Source: Flavobacteriaceae bacterium UBA980 (GTDB lineage: Bacteria; Bacteroidota; Bacteroidia; Flavobacteriales; Flavobacteriaceae). Taken from it: a stretch of DNA of 17,111 nt. This document shows, piece after piece, positions 16,291 through 17,111 of this stretch. Position 1 is the first letter of the stretch. The number at the start of each line of letters is the position of its first letter. The notes under the pieces are model-generated. The model was not told the DNA's origin. It saw only the letters and a program-made list of their open reading frames with translations, and ran no database searches. Where the stretch lies: positions 22,124 to 39,234 of the forward strand of contig DBBQ01000035.1 of assembly GCA_002292265.1 (NCBI GenBank). The letters are read 5' to 3'. Made by a program: the position numbers and the translations under genes.

Positions 16291-16349
16291 TTTAGGTAAA
16301 TTTAGAAAAAATTAAACTTATTTACTTTATTTTTCTTTAAATATTTTTT

Positions 16350-17111
16350 TTGGATCCGATAACTTCTTCATTTACAATATTTAAAAAGCTGAATTTTTCT
16401 CATTTAATCACCCTTGTTTGTGTGATTTTAGCTTTTTTTAGCCCTGAAATCTTTCAAAATACTTTCGCAGTCTTCGGAATTTTAACTGTTGGAGTTCTTC
16501 ATGGTGCCAATGATCTAAAAATTCTAGCCAAAAAAGAACCTCAAAAGAATAACTTTTCAGGAATTCCTTTTTGGGGTATATACATAGGAGTGGTTTTATT
16601 GGGAATTTATCTCTTTTATTTTATACCGGGGATTGCATTGTTGTGTTTTGTACTAGTTAGTTGTTATCACTTTGGAGAACAACATTGGGAAACACGCTTT
16701 CCGTCCATGAAAGTTCCTGGTTTGTTTTACAGTGCCTATGGGAGCCTAATTTTCAATCTCCTCTTTGTATTCCATTATGCAGAGGTGACGGATGTTATAT
16801 TTCAGATTGCAAGTCTTCGCATTCCTTTTGAATGGTTTGTAGGGCTTCTTATTTTAAGTAGTGTCTTCGTTTTATATTTTCTTATAAAAAACAGCCCTGA
16901 CTACAAAAGTTTTGCTGTGGAGTTGCTTTTGCTCGCCTTGCTGTCCTTACTCTTTTTTAAGGGATCGTTACTTTTTGGATTTGGAATTTACTTTGTCTTC
17001 TGGCACAGTTTACCCTCTTTAACTTCTCAAGTACGTTATCTTTATGAAGCACAGAAGAAACCAGCCTATATAAACTATCTAAAATCTGCTTTCCTTTACT
17101 GGATTTTAGCC
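16350..17111 (+). CDS. blh: Blh/Brp-type beta-carotene 15,15'-dioxygenase, 5' part
   Basis: This membrane oxygenase cleaves beta-carotene with O2 into two all-trans-retinal molecules, the rhodopsin chromophore. The window holds 254 codons without a stop; the family is roughly 280-300 residues, so the C-terminus is cut off. Conserved His-containing motifs are HGANDLKI (His51), YHFGEQHW (His107 and His112) and WHSLP (His219), and His142 is also present. These probably include the iron ligands. Several hydrophobic spans are visible, for example residues 18-50, 76-105 and 163-180. The frame opens after a TAA at 16338-16340 and has no ATG before HGAND. TTG 16350 is the best start and gives MDPITSSFTIFKKLNF. 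A GTG at 16422 is the alternative. Confidence 0.88.
   Translation, partial: MDPITSSFTIFKKLNFSHLITLVCVILAFFSPEIFQNTFAVFGILTVGVLHGANDLKILAKKEPQKNNFSGIPFWGIYIGVVLLGIYLFYFIPGIALLCFVLVSCYHFGEQHWETRFPSMKVPGLFYSAYGSLIFNLLFVFHYAEVTDVIFQIASLRIPFEWFVGLLILSSVFVLYFLIKNSPDYKSFAVELLLLALLSLLFFKGSLLFGFGIYFVFWHSLPSLTSQVRYLYEAQKKPAYINYLKSAFLYWILA

Overview
This window comes from a marine flavobacterium (phylum Bacteroidota) and probably from its main chromosome. The evidence is as follows. Ribosomal gene order and protein types are flavobacterial, including zinc-free S14 and L36. Gene starts lack Shine-Dalgarno sequences and sit in A/T-rich contexts. Two putative promoters match the Bacteroidota -7 motif TAnnTTTG. 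The window also holds a proteorhodopsin with Met at the colour-tuning site and a neighbouring Blh retinal-forming enzyme. No genus can be named from the sequence alone.

Positions 1-9369 carry one unbroken + strand run of translation genes: the end of the S10 cluster, the spc cluster and the alpha cluster. The order is rplP(partial)-rpmC-rpsQ-rplN-rplX-rplE-rpsN-rpsH-rplF-rplR-rpsE-rpmD-rplO-secY-infA-rpmJ-rpsM-rpsK-rpsD-rpoA-rplQ. Gaps are mostly 1-22 bases. The exception is an 83-base, potentially structured spacer before rpsD (S4). adk and map are absent between secY and infA. The run closes with a strong intrinsic terminator after rplQ, whose protein has a long charged tail containing a perfect 15-base tandem duplication.

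Positions 9451-13183 hold three + strand metabolic genes: carA (carbamoyl-phosphate synthase small subunit, without carB beside it), eno (enolase) and gltA (citrate synthase). Positions 13189-13614 (- strand) encode an unrecognised 141-residue protein, convergent with gltA and divergent from argS. argS (arginyl-tRNA synthetase) follows on the + strand, with an inverted repeat overlapping its putative promoter.

The right end is a phototrophy module. A green-type proteorhodopsin (- strand, 15541-16266) shares a bidirectional terminator with argS. A head-to-head blh gene (+ strand, from 16350, cut by the window end) should cleave beta-carotene to the retinal that the rhodopsin needs. blh has no ATG upstream of its first conserved histidine motif and probably starts at TTG. 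No carotenoid biosynthesis genes are visible, so beta-carotene must be made from genes elsewhere.

Most of the window is ordinary housekeeping DNA. The points worth a second look are the rhodopsin-blh pair, the rpsD leader, the argS/hypothetical divergent promoter region and the L17 tail. I found no CRISPR array, insertion sequence, tRNA or rRNA, and nothing that looks like an undescribed multi-gene system.
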